64,000 bases of DNA from Paenibacillus sp. FSL H8-0548 (lineage in GTDB: Bacteria; Bacillota; Bacilli; Paenibacillales; Paenibacillaceae), in the NCBI RefSeq assembly GCF_038630985.1, contig NZ_CP152049.1, forward strand, positions 5,290,501 to 5,354,500. Direction: 5' to 3'. Of the stretch, positions 55,411 to 62,566 are shown in pieces. The notes beneath the pieces were generated by a model. That model was not told the DNA's origin, did not search any database, and saw only the letters and a program-made list of their open reading frames with translations. How positions within the stretch are numbered: the stretch's first letter is position 1; the number at the start of each line of letters is the position of its first letter. Made by a program: the position numbers and the translations under genes.

Positions 55411-55417
55411 CAAAAAA

Positions 55418-55449
55418 AAGAAGCCCCGCTACACTCAGCAAGGCTTCTT
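55418..55449 (-). terminator. Intrinsic terminator of the mannoside operon
   Basis: Stem AAGAAGCC / GGCTTCTT with a 15-base loop, followed on the minus strand by TTTTTTTTG. It is just downstream of the DUF1861 gene stop. Confidence 0.8.
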
Positions 55450-55453
55450 CGTA

Positions 55454-56389
55454 TTATTCGAATTCTGAAAATGGGTCCTCAATATTAATGTAGTGAGCTT
55501 CTGTATCGCTGGCCCCTACGTACAGCACAGCACGGTTACCCGGCTCACGAATTAAGCCGCCGCTAAAGATCACATCCACAAGATCCGGCCGTTTCGCTGG
55601 GCCTTCGGGAAAGTCGCTGCGTGTTGCGATGATTTTGACAGCCGACTTTTCTCTCGTCTTAGGATTAAGTACAAAGGACATTGCATGGTAATGCAGCTGA
55701 TCTTCCTCATCCGTATACGAAATATGTCCTAATACGCCAAGGAATCCATTTTTGAGCAAATGAATTTCGTTAGCGCCTCCCCATTCATCCTTCAGAAATT
55801 GATCCCGAAACAAGGGGGCTTTAATAATCGCAGTTTCAGACAGCTCCTCGAACGAGTCCAATATGCTAAAGCCAATAACCGCTCTTGTGCCTTCAACGCC
55901 AAAGGGCCGCGAGAAAATACCTATAGAACCATCCGATAGCTCCGTTAATCGAATATCTTTCATATTCCAAGGCCCCGATGCAACATGCACCAGCTCATGC
56001 AGATTTCTTCCTCGGTACAGCACCGTTTTCCAGCCAATAATTGACCGCACAGGCTCCTCATCAAAATATAGAGCAACCCCGCCCAATATCCATTCCCCAT
56101 TAATTCTCGTTATAAAAGGGTCCTGCAGCTGAAACTTCGGCAAATCCCACTTTGGAGTCCAAACCTCATCCTTGCACGTAAAAAAAACAATTTCGGACTC
56201 CTCCGAATTTCTCTCTTCTACCCGCCCGGCTATATACAGCTCGCCTTCGTTGAAAAACGGTGCCGTAATATTATAAACATCTCGATCACCAACTCCGGCA
56301 AAATGAAGCTTTTTTCCTTTAACTGCAGCAGGTTGATATTCTAGCAGCAGCTCTTTGCATGTTTTCGTAATCCATTCTAATTTCATCAT
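55454..56389 (-). CDS. DUF1861 family protein (GH130-like beta-propeller)
   Basis: 311 residues with five-bladed-propeller features: GVGDRDVYNITAPFFNEGELYIAGRVEER, WDLPKFQLQDPFITRINGEWILGGV, RDQFLKDEWGGANEIHLLKNGFLGVLGHISY, SGGLIREPGNRAVLYVGASD. I recognise it as the DUF1861 group, related to GH130 mannoside phosphorylases. Asp and Glu in the blades (LQDPF, DEWGGANE) are in GH130-like positions. There is no signal peptide. It is last in an operon with a GDP-mannose-forming enzyme and a glycosyltransferase, so turnover of a mannose-containing oligosaccharide is the likely role (inference). Confidence 0.82.
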   Translation of the reverse strand: MMKLEWITKTCKELLLEYQPAAVKGKKLHFAGVGDRDVYNITAPFFNEGELYIAGRVEERNSEESEIVFFTCKDEVWTPKWDLPKFQLQDPFITRINGEWILGGVALYFDEEPVRSIIGWKTVLYRGRNLHELVHVASGPWNMKDIRLTELSDGSIGIFSRPFGVEGTRAVIGFSILDSFEELSETAIIKAPLFRDQFLKDEWGGANEIHLLKNGFLGVLGHISYTDEEDQLHYHAMSFVLNPKTREKSAVKIIATRSDFPEGPAKRPDLVDVIFSGGLIREPGNRAVLYVGASDTEAHYINIEDPFSEFE

Positions 56390-56405
56390 GGGGTAAAAGC
56401 CTCTC

Positions 56406-57485
56406 TTATGCGTATTCCTGCATTCCCTTATCCTTGAGCATCTTGACGATTTCCTTTACCTCTTGCGCTTTATCCTTAGCGCAAATGAGCAGCGCATCCT
56501 TAGTATCCGCTATAATAAGACCGTCAATCCCAATGGTCGTTATTAAACGCTCTTCTCCATAAATGATAGAATTACGCGTCTCGATACCGAGATAATTAGC
56601 TTTGACGATATTGCCGAATTCATCCGGAGGAAAAATTGCGCCAAGCGCATCCCAGCTCCCAATATCATTCCAGCCAAAATCGCCTTCAATGACTACAACC
56701 TCATCACAACGCTCTAAAATGCCATAATCGATCGATATGTTCTGCAGCAAAGGATAAATTTCATTAATCATCTCTTCTTCCGCATCCGTACCGATATACT
56801 CAATTAATGGGAGCATCGTTTTATACAACCTTGGCAGAAATCTCTTGAAATTTTCTATAATGCAAGAGGTTTTCCAGATGAACATGCCGCTGTTCCATAA
56901 ATAATGACCCGAGGCCAGATAGGACTGCGCCTTAATGAAGTTTGGCTTCTCTACAAATTCAGCTACCTCATAGACCGGACAGGGCTTCGCTAAAAAAGCA
57001 TCGCTTTTGCACGAAATATAGCCATAGCCTGTGGAAGGGAAAGTCGGCTTGATGCCAATTGTCACAATTTTGTTCGTTTCCATGGCAATGCGGCAGGCAT
57101 CGTCTAACGTTTTCTTAAACTTCTCTTCTTCCGTAATATGATGATCGGATGGAAATACGACCATCAATGAATCGCCGTGGTTTTTCTCAATAAAGAGCGC
57201 AGCCAGCAAAATGCTCGCCGCCGTATTCTTGGCAACAGGCTCTACTAAAATGTTTGCATGCTGCACACTCTTATGCATAATGCTCTCCAGCAGCACTGCT
57301 TGAGTACGATTGGTGACTACAATCGTATTCTCCATCGGAATAACACCGTTAAACCGTTCAATCGTATCATTGAGCATAATATCGTTTCCGCTTATATTAA
57401 TCAGCTGCTTCGGCAGCTCTTGCCGAGACAAGGGCCAGAAACGGGTTCCGCCGCCGCCTGCAAGAATCGTCGCAAATTTATTCAT
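56406..57485 (-). CDS. Mannose-1-phosphate guanylyltransferase
   Basis: ATG 57483-57485 (MNKFATILAGGGGTRFWPLSR) is used; the frame opens 36 bp upstream inside the previous gene. The 359-residue protein has only the nucleotidyltransferase domain of the ManC/AlgA class, without the isomerase cupin. Motifs: GGGGTRFWPLS (GTP), VFPSDHHI, FVEKPNF, HYLWNSGMFIWK, GDFGWNDIGSWDAL. It makes GDP-mannose from mannose-1-phosphate and GTP. It overlaps the upstream gene by 8 bp. Its product is the expected donor for the GT4 enzyme of the same operon. Confidence 0.92.
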   Translation of the reverse strand: MNKFATILAGGGGTRFWPLSRQELPKQLINISGNDIMLNDTIERFNGVIPMENTIVVTNRTQAVLLESIMHKSVQHANILVEPVAKNTAASILLAALFIEKNHGDSLMVVFPSDHHITEEEKFKKTLDDACRIAMETNKIVTIGIKPTFPSTGYGYISCKSDAFLAKPCPVYEVAEFVEKPNFIKAQSYLASGHYLWNSGMFIWKTSCIIENFKRFLPRLYKTMLPLIEYIGTDAEEEMINEIYPLLQNISIDYGILERCDEVVVIEGDFGWNDIGSWDALGAIFPPDEFGNIVKANYLGIETRNSIIYGEERLITTIGIDGLIIADTKDALLICAKDKAQEVKEIVKMLKDKGMQEYA

Positions 57486-58575
57486 GATGCAGCACCATAT
57501 GAGACATGCAATAAGACACAATATTCTCAGAGCCTTGATTTAAATTTAAGCCAGAGGCATGTATGCCGTCATAGCAGCCGCCCGTTTGCGGATCAATTAA
57601 CGATTCATAGAGTGAATTTCGACCGTGAAACCATGCATAGCAGGAGGAGGCCATGTCCAGATATCGATTTACTCCGAGCGTTTCGTATGCCTCCATGCAA
57701 GCAAGCAGCATTTCACAAGCTTCAATTGGTTGTTCATCATACAAAGCTGCTTCCCCGCCACGCACAAGCCAGCCATCACTGCCAACTGGTTTGAAGTAGC
57801 CCTCCTTCGCAAAAGTAATGGATGCTAGAAAATCCAAACTTTCTTTGGCTGTTTCCAGAAATAAATCAGAATGTGCGATACGCGAAGCTTTGAACAGCGC
57901 CCATGGCAGCATTGCGTTACCATAAGTGATACTGTCCTCGAACCAGTTCCATCCTTCTCCTTTATTGCCTTGATACTGCGTATGCAGCCTCATCGCAAGC
58001 TCATCAACTAGCGAAACGATCACAGTTTTGGGCAGGAAATCCGGGTCCTTTACTTCCTTGCTTGCATAAGGAAACTTATAAGCTAAAGACTGCGGCGTTT
58101 CCAGCATATAAGTCAAACCGATAACCGTGTAGGCCATCGCTCTAGGCGAGCCTAAACCTTTCACATGCGGAAGAGCCTGATTGATCATATACCGACATGT
58201 ATTTTGCAAATTATCAGGTACAGACGCTTCCGACAACGTGAATCCAAGCGCCCATAAGCATCGGCCTAGACAATCCTCTGAGCCTAACTGTTCCATAAAT
58301 GTACGGTTATAATCCATAAAATTGCGAAAGCTGCCATCTTCATTTTGAGCGTGATGGAGGAATGACAAGTAAGTATGGATAAGCTTCAGGCTCTCAGCAT
58401 CTCTCCTATTTTTGTACAGCATAACCGCTGCAATGAGTGCTCTTGCATTATCGTCTGACGTATAACCCTTTGTTCGATCGGGTATGCCGAATTTTGTATG
58501 CTGAAAAATTCCAGTATCATCAGTCAGGCTATACAAATAATCGGTTACAAGCGGCATAGCTATCGTTTTATACAT
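57478..58575 (-). CDS. (Alpha/alpha)-toroid glycosidase-like protein
   Basis: 365 residues, helix-rich, with repeated hairpins typical of six-hairpin glycosidases. Motifs: GYTSDDNARALIAAVMLYKN, NEDGSFRNFMDYNRTF, EDCLGRCLWALGFTLSEA, WNWFEDSITYGNAMLPWALF, DEQPIEACEMLLACMEAYE. Relatives occur next to or fused to GT4 glycosyltransferases. Its start shares one base with the glycosyltransferase stop (TAATG). Acid residues in DDNAR and FED could be catalytic, but no reaction has been assigned as far as I know. Confidence 0.8.
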   Translation of the reverse strand: MYKTIAMPLVTDYLYSLTDDTGIFQHTKFGIPDRTKGYTSDDNARALIAAVMLYKNRRDAESLKLIHTYLSFLHHAQNEDGSFRNFMDYNRTFMEQLGSEDCLGRCLWALGFTLSEASVPDNLQNTCRYMINQALPHVKGLGSPRAMAYTVIGLTYMLETPQSLAYKFPYASKEVKDPDFLPKTVIVSLVDELAMRLHTQYQGNKGEGWNWFEDSITYGNAMLPWALFKASRIAHSDLFLETAKESLDFLASITFAKEGYFKPVGSDGWLVRGGEAALYDEQPIEACEMLLACMEAYETLGVNRYLDMASSCYAWFHGRNSLYESLIDPQTGGCYDGIHASGLNLNQGSENIVSYCMSHMVLHHE

Positions 58576-59756
58576 TAAATCGCACTCCCTTTTAACACGT
58601 AACTGGCAGACATCGTTTCACGAAAGAGCTCTGCATAAGACTTCGCTATTTCATTCCACATCATCGTGCTTCCAAGCTCCTGTGTCTTTCTCTCCATCTC
58701 TTCCTTCAATTCGGGATGATCCAGCACGTTTAATATATGCTGCTCCAAAGAAGCTGAATTATGGAAATCCGCCAGCAGTCCTCGTCCGTCAGCCAGCATC
58801 TCTACAGCATAGCGATAGGGGGTCGAAATAATAACTCTGCCATATCCGATTCCATACGCTAGCGTCCCGCTTACCGCCTGGTCCTTCCCCAAATACGGTG
58901 TCATATAAATATCTGATAGTACAAGAGACTCGACAACCTCCTCCTGCGTCAAATGCTTATCGACAAAAGCCACATTATGCCCGAGACCTAGGCTCGACAC
59001 CAGATCCATCAGCTTATTCCGATAAACCTCCCCAACCTCTTCCTTGACGACCGGATGAGTTTTACCCCAAACGATATATAATGCTTCCGGGTGCTTTGCA
59101 GCAACACCGCTCATTGCTTCAATTGCGTATTCAATTCCTTTCCCTGGGCTTAAAAAACCAAATGTTGAGAGAATCGGCCGATTGCTATAACCGTAGCGCT
59201 CCTTCAGCTCGTTTCTTGATTTCGTTTCCACCATAGGAACACCGTGATGAAAAACTTGAATTTTCTCTTCGTCGATGTTATAGATTTCAAGTAAATCCTG
59301 TACTTTGCTTTGTGACATTGTGATTATCTTAAAGCTCAAATCAGAAAGCTGCTTCATGATCAAGCGCTGCTTCGGACTAGGCTCCGCTAATATAGTGTGA
59401 AAAATCACGATAAACGGCACAGACAGCTTCTCCGCTAAGTCCAAAACAAAATCGCCGCTCTCGCCTCCATAAATACCAAACTCATGCTGGATAACGACCA
59501 AATCGATATTTGAATGATTGATTTCTATTGCAGCCTTGGTGTAATCCGCACGATTAAATTGGTCGATTTGTGTCATAACCTGATTCCCATAAGCATACGA
59601 CTTGCTATTATTAACCGCGATCATCCGAGGAGCGTTAAAGTCATGCAGCCGTCCGAGCTCATCCATAAGATCCTGGGAAAAAGTTGCTAAGCCACATTCC
59701 CTTGGCAGGCTCGTTCCTAAAAATGCAACATTGCGTTTTTTTATTACTTTCCTCAA
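58575..59756 (-). CDS. GT4-family glycosyltransferase
   Basis: The TTG at 59754-59756 (LRKVIKKRNVAFLGTSLPRECG) follows AGGAG with 8-base spacing and fits better than the longest ORF (59798). The 393-residue GT-B enzyme has an N-terminal acceptor domain (NIDLVVIQHEFGIYGGESGDFVLDLAE) and a C-terminal donor domain (LSTFGFLSPGKGIEYAIEAM, DIYMTPYLGKDQAVSGTLAYGIGYGRVIISTPY, where the EX7E-like loop is altered). First gene of the mannoside operon, probably using GDP-mannose. It is divergent from rplY across a region with a 17-bp inverted repeat. Confidence 0.87.
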   Translation of the reverse strand: MRKVIKKRNVAFLGTSLPRECGLATFSQDLMDELGRLHDFNAPRMIAVNNSKSYAYGNQVMTQIDQFNRADYTKAAIEINHSNIDLVVIQHEFGIYGGESGDFVLDLAEKLSVPFIVIFHTILAEPSPKQRLIMKQLSDLSFKIITMSQSKVQDLLEIYNIDEEKIQVFHHGVPMVETKSRNELKERYGYSNRPILSTFGFLSPGKGIEYAIEAMSGVAAKHPEALYIVWGKTHPVVKEEVGEVYRNKLMDLVSSLGLGHNVAFVDKHLTQEEVVESLVLSDIYMTPYLGKDQAVSGTLAYGIGYGRVIISTPYRYAVEMLADGRGLLADFHNSASLEQHILNVLDHPELKEEMERKTQELGSTMMWNEIAKSYAELFRETMSASYVLKGSAI

Positions 59757-59943
59757 AGAAATCACTCCTATTTTTTGTATTTTCTTACAGCTGTCCATAA
59801 AAAAAAGAAATAAAGAGGTCTTTATTTCTACGTCGTCATTTGTATGTGATTGAATTTATGCTACTTCAATTTAAAAGATTGGCAGCCGTTATCTTCCACC
59901 ATTCTTGCCATCCCGCTCCTGTCTGCTGTTTAAAGCTTAACAC

Positions 59944-60037
59944 GACCATATTTTCTTGTCAATGAAGCTCACACGATCTCAAATTTGACAAATAGCGAAC
60001 TTGTGATAAAATTAACTTACGACAAGAAAATATGGTC
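59944..60037. repeat. Perfect 17-bp inverted repeat around divergent promoters
   Basis: GACCATATTTTCTTGTC (59944-59960) and GACAAGAAAATATGGTC (60021-60037) are exact reverse complements, 60 bp apart. The right arm covers the start region of the rplY transcript. The left arm overlaps a minus-strand TTGACA (59957-59962) that could serve the glycosyltransferase operon. Confidence 0.85.
59985..60012 (+). promoter_or_regulatory. Sigma-A-type promoter of rplY
   Basis: TTGACA (59985-59990), 16-bp spacer, TAAAAT (60007-60012). Transcription would begin near 60019, immediately before the right arm of the inverted repeat. Confidence 0.75.
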
Positions 60038-60112
60038 AATAGCAGACTAATTAGACAACCTATGCTAATTAGTCTTTTTTATTGCCAAATTAAGAGTACC
60101 CCATTCGATTAG
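60032..60112 (+). CDS. Possible 26-codon leader ORF of rplY
   Basis: ATG 60032 opens a 26-codon frame (MVNSRLIRQPMLISLF...) that runs through the terminator hairpin and stops at TAG 60110-60112, overlapping the AGGAGG of rplY. Its own ribosome site is weak (CAAGAAAAT) and the 5' end of the transcript would be only about 13 nt away. Translation could uncouple the hairpin. It is a candidate only; no homologue is known to me. Confidence 0.35.
   Translation: MVNSRLIRQPMLISLFYCQIKSTPFD
60044..60080 (+). terminator. Intrinsic terminator inside the rplY leader (attenuator candidate)
   Basis: Perfect 11-bp stem AGACTAATTAG / CTAATTAGTCT with a 10-base loop, followed by TTTTT. It lies between the promoter and the rplY start, so rplY expression requires read-through or antitermination. 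Confidence 0.8.
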
Positions 60113-60122
60113 GAGGCAACAA

Positions 60123-60698
60123 ATGATGAACAAATCTATCCAGTTAAACGAACGGGTCAATCTTACAAAATCTCAAATTAACGTACTAAGAAAGCAAGGA
60201 CAGGTTCCTGCCATCGTTTACGGCAAAGACATCGGCAGCATCTCGGTTATCATTGGTGAAAAAGAAATTTCTTCGATCATTAAGCATAACCCGCGCGCTA
60301 TCTTGAATGCATCCATACCTAACCAGGGCAATAAGCCTGTCTTAATTCAAAATATACAAAGAGATTCCTTGAGCAATAAAATTGTCCATGTGGATTTCCA
60401 TCAACTGAATATGAATGTGAGCATGGATTCGAAAGTAACCATTAACTTCACCGGCGACCCAATTGGCGTCAAAGAAGGCGGTACGCTTCAAGTGGAAATG
60501 TACGAGGTAGAGGTTCGCTGCATGCCTGATAATCTGCTTAGCGCATACGAGGTAGACATTAGCGGTCTCAAAATTGGCGATCAGCTGCATGTATCTGATC
60601 TTTCTTTCCACGAGGGCATTGAGGTATTGTCTGATGCTAGCTCCATGCTTATTAAAATCACACAAGCAAACGCTGAAGAAGCTGTCGTTTCTGCTTAA
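60123..60698 (+). CDS. rplY: 50S ribosomal protein L25, long (Ctc) form
   Basis: 191 residues: N-terminal L25 5S-rRNA-binding beta-barrel (about 1-95, VPAIVYGKDIG, RDSLSNKIVHVDFHQL) and the C-terminal TL5 domain (about 96-190, GTLQVEMYEVEVRCMPDNLLSAYEVDISGL). B. subtilis Ctc is a sigma-B general stress protein; the promoter here looks like sigma-A and the leader contains a terminator. TTAGGAGGCAACAA precedes ATGATG. The usual neighbours (prs, pth, spoVG in Bacillus) are absent, so this may be an extra or relocated copy. Confidence 0.94.
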   Translation: MMNKSIQLNERVNLTKSQINVLRKQGQVPAIVYGKDIGSISVIIGEKEISSIIKHNPRAILNASIPNQGNKPVLIQNIQRDSLSNKIVHVDFHQLNMNVSMDSKVTINFTGDPIGVKEGGTLQVEMYEVEVRCMPDNLLSAYEVDISGLKIGDQLHVSDLSFHEGIEVLSDASSMLIKITQANAEEAVVSA

Positions 60699-60717
60699 AT
60701 TTCATATAAATAGATTA

Positions 60718-60755
60718 AAGGGAACCCTATACACCATGTACAGGGTTCCCTTTTA
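60718..60755. terminator. Bidirectional terminator between rplY and the XRE gene
   Basis: Perfect 11-bp stem AAGGGAACCCT / AGGGTTCCCTT, T-run on the plus strand. The XRE stop lies at its edge, so both convergent genes can use it. Confidence 0.88.
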
Positions 60756-60992
60756 TTTATCATTCTCTTCTGTTTCGTCATCATGCTTAACAATAATAAA
60801 CTGACCTGGGCTTACGTCAAAATATTTACATAACCTCCATATAAGATCACGCGGATATTGAACCATCTCATCCTTATACATTTTTCGCACAGAATCAAAA
60901 TGGTAATCTATATCCTTTGCGAGCTGGCGAATCGATAGGGTAGGATCTTTCTCTCTCATCATTTCCTTCAAATTGCTGTGAACCCCCGACAT
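60753..60992 (-). CDS. Small XRE/Cro-type helix-turn-helix regulator
   Basis: 79 residues, essentially one HTH domain: LSIRQLAKDIDYHFDSVRKMYKDEM, then YPRDLIWRLCKYFDVSPGQFIIV, with an acidic tail. It belongs to the stand-alone Cro/C1 class of YozG-like regulators. AAATGGAGGTGTACGC precedes the ATG. Target unknown. Confidence 0.87.
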   Translation of the reverse strand: MSGVHSNLKEMMREKDPTLSIRQLAKDIDYHFDSVRKMYKDEMVQYPRDLIWRLCKYFDVSPGQFIIVKHDDETEENDK

Positions 60993-61055
60993 GCGTACAC
61001 CTCCATTTCATTAATATATAACGTCGACAAAATTTAATCAACTATGCAAGAAAAT

Positions 61056-61084
61056 CAAAAAAACCCTTACGAAGTAAGAGTTTG
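61056..61084 (-). terminator. Terminator after tRNA-Leu (first copy)
   Basis: On the minus strand AACTCTTAC-TTC-GTAAGGGTT is followed by TTTTTG. It lies 16 bp past the tRNA. Confidence 0.75.
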
Positions 61085-61099
61085 GAAATTTAATAGATA

Positions 61100-61184
61100 T
61101 GGTGCGGTAGACAGGATTTGAACCTGCACGTCCATGGGACACTACCCCCTCAAGATAGCGTGTCTGCCGTTCCACCACTACCGC
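61100..61184 (-). tRNA. tRNA-Leu (GAG), first copy
   Basis: 85 nt including encoded CCA. Acceptor GCGGTAG / CTACCGC, anticodon stem CTATC / GGTAG with loop TTGAGGG (anticodon GAG), long variable arm, T-loop GTTCAAATCC. It differs from the second copy (61900-61984) by one base in the variable arm. Confidence 0.95.
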
Positions 61185-61217
61185 ACATTTTTAGAGCCGG
61201 TACACATTGAGGAAAGA

Positions 61218-61292
61218 TGGTGACCCGTAGGGGACTCGAACCCCTGTTACCTCCGTGAAAGGGAGGTGTCTTAACCACTTGACCAACGGGCC
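61218..61292 (-). tRNA. tRNA-Glu (TTC), first copy
   Basis: 75 nt with CCA. Acceptor GGCCCGT / ACGGGTC (one G-T pair), anticodon loop CTTTCAC (TTC), T-loop GTTCGAGTC. Identical in the visible body to the copy at 62165-62239. Confidence 0.95.
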
Positions 61293-61333
61293 GTTTCATA
61301 CAAGAAATATAATTTCTTGCGACAACAAAAATG

Positions 61334-61362
61334 ATTATACCAGCTTATCAGCAGGAGTACAA
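61334..61362 (-). promoter_or_regulatory. Sigma-A promoter for the Glu-Leu tRNA pair
   Basis: On the minus strand TTGTAC (61357-61362), 17-bp spacer, TATAAT (61334-61339). It lies about 40 bp upstream of tRNA-Glu and downstream of the 104-residue gene. Confidence 0.8.
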
Positions 61363-61404
61363 GCATTATTTTCAAAAAACAATTCAAGCAGTAAATCAGC
61401 TTGC

Positions 61405-61719
61405 TTATTCAAAAATTTCCGCTTTAAATACGTTGTCAAGCTTGTCCTCAGGTGTAAGTCTTTTCTTCAAAGGAACCTTAACATCTCTGCCCAATTCTTT
61501 GAAGAAGGTTTCAACATCACACTCAATTTTGTCTACATAAACAGATAATACGCTTCTGTCAATAATCGCTTCATTTCCTTCTGCTGGTACAGTTACCTCG
61601 ATCGAATATTTTTTCATCAAAGTGTTGCTGTAACGGCCAAAAATCTCAATCAATTCCTCATTATTGAAATTTTTAATCGCCGCTTGTCCTTTGTTCGTAA
61701 AGTTTAAGTTTACTTTCAT
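61405..61719 (-). CDS. Uncharacterised 104-residue protein
   Basis: I do not recognise the family. A soluble, mixed-charge protein (KVNLNFTNKGQAAIKNFNNEELIEIFG, SIEVTVPAEGNEAIIDRSVLSVYVDKIECDVETFFKELG, RLTPEDKLDNVFKAEIF), probably alpha/beta, with no TM segment or signal. It is a believable gene: AGAGGAG lies nine bases before the ATG and codon use is like the neighbours. It lies between two tRNA groups, which suggests insertion into, or duplication around, the tRNA cluster. Confidence 0.75.
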   Translation of the reverse strand: MKVNLNFTNKGQAAIKNFNNEELIEIFGRYSNTLMKKYSIEVTVPAEGNEAIIDRSVLSVYVDKIECDVETFFKELGRDVKVPLKKRLTPEDKLDNVFKAEIFE

Positions 61720-61778
61720 AATTAACAGCTCCTCTTCTCTAATGATGCTTCTGTTCAGACGGATCGAGTAACCTATAA

Positions 61779-61825
61779 CGAAAAAACCACTCTCTAATCA
61801 GATTTATGATCTGAATATAAAGTGG
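61779..61825 (-). terminator. Terminator of the Asn-Ser-Glu-Lys-Leu tRNA operon
   Basis: On the minus strand CCACTTTATATTCAGAT pairs with ATCTGATTAGAGAGTGG and is followed by TTTTTTCG. It lies 75 bp beyond tRNA-Leu copy 2 and just ahead of the 104-residue gene. Confidence 0.8.
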
Positions 61826-61899
61826 CATCATCTATCAGAAAAGTGTAAACAAATGACACCTTCTAAGTTCACCTATATACATCGGTAAAGATTAAGTTA

Positions 61900-61984
61900 T
61901 GGTGCGGTAGACAGGATTTGAACCTGCACGTCCATTGGACACTACCCCCTCAAGATAGCGTGTCTGCCGTTCCACCACTACCGC
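61900..61984 (-). tRNA. tRNA-Leu (GAG), second copy
   Basis: 85 nt with CCA. Same sequence as 61100-61184 except one base in the variable arm (CCAATGG here, CCCATGG there). Last tRNA of the five-gene operon. Confidence 0.95.
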
Positions 61985-62038
61985 ACATTTATGAGTTGAA
62001 TATCCTTCACTGGCATTCGCTTCGATTGATGAAGCAAA

Positions 62039-62114
62039 TGGTGAGCCATGAAGGATTCGAACCTTCGACACCCTGATTAAAAGTCAGGTGCTCTACCAAC
62101 TGAGCTAATGGCTC
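62039..62114 (-). tRNA. tRNA-Lys (TTT)
   Basis: 76 nt with CCA. Acceptor GAGCCAT / ATGGCTC, anticodon loop CTTTTAA (TTT), T-loop GTTCGAATCC. Confidence 0.95.
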
Positions 62115-62164
62115 TCGGTGTAATTATAATCGAGCTCTAAAGAGCTGAAACACTTAAGTGAAAG

Positions 62165-62239
62165 TGGTGACCCGTAGGGGACTCGAACCCCTGTTACCTC
62201 CGTGAAAGGGAGGTGTCTTAACCACTTGACCAACGGGCC
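62165..62239 (-). tRNA. tRNA-Glu (TTC), second copy
   Basis: 75 nt with CCA, same body as 61218-61292. Third gene of the tRNA operon. Confidence 0.95.
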
Positions 62240-62344
62240 CTATATGTTGCTTTAAGCTTGTCTTCGCGAATTCTGCAACCTTGAGTGGCAAATAAAAAAG
62301 ACCGGATGAACGGTCTTCCCGTTACAAACATTCGTGAAAAAATG

Positions 62345-62435
62345 TGGCGGAGAGAGAGGGATTCGAACCCTCGCACCACTTACGCAGTCTAACCCCTTAG
62401 CAGAGGGTCCCCTTGAGCCACTTGGGTATCTCTCC
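62345..62435 (-). tRNA. tRNA-Ser (GCT)
   Basis: 91 nt with CCA. Acceptor GGAGAGA / TCTCTCC, anticodon loop CTGCTAA (GCT), long variable arm, T-loop GTTCGAATCC. Confidence 0.95.
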
Positions 62436-62440
62436 AAATC

Positions 62441-62516
62441 TGGCTCCCCGAACAGGACTCGAACCTGTGACAACTCGATTAACAGTCGAGTGCTCTACCA
62501 ACTGAGCTATCAGGGA
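62441..62516 (-). tRNA. tRNA-Asn (GTT)
   Basis: 76 nt with CCA. Acceptor TCCCTGA / TCGGGGA (one T-G pair), anticodon loop CTGTTAA (GTT), T-loop GTTCGAGTCC. First tRNA of the operon. Confidence 0.95.
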
Positions 62517-62537
62517 AAAGTAAAAGCGACAATTAAT

Positions 62538-62566
62538 AATATATCATGTAGCTTTTCCTTTGTCAA
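62538..62566 (-). promoter_or_regulatory. Sigma-A promoter of the five-gene tRNA operon
   Basis: On the minus strand TTGACA (62561-62566), 17-bp spacer, TATATT (62538-62543). The -35 and spacer lie inside the 3' end of the SprT-like gene. Transcription would start about 15 bp before tRNA-Asn. Confidence 0.82.

Larger units (their letters stand above)
54244..55417. other. 1.2-kb repeat island without genes
   Basis: Holds MITE copy C, a short sequence resembling an HD-domain protein start (about 54520-54620), 2.3 copies of a 123-bp unit, a stretch rich in TACAAT/GCACTTT motifs (54935-55140) that resembles 24.3 kb, and two tandem 99-bp hairpin units. The plus ORFs 54472-54681 and 55186-55374 fall in these repeats and are not called. 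Confidence 0.75.
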
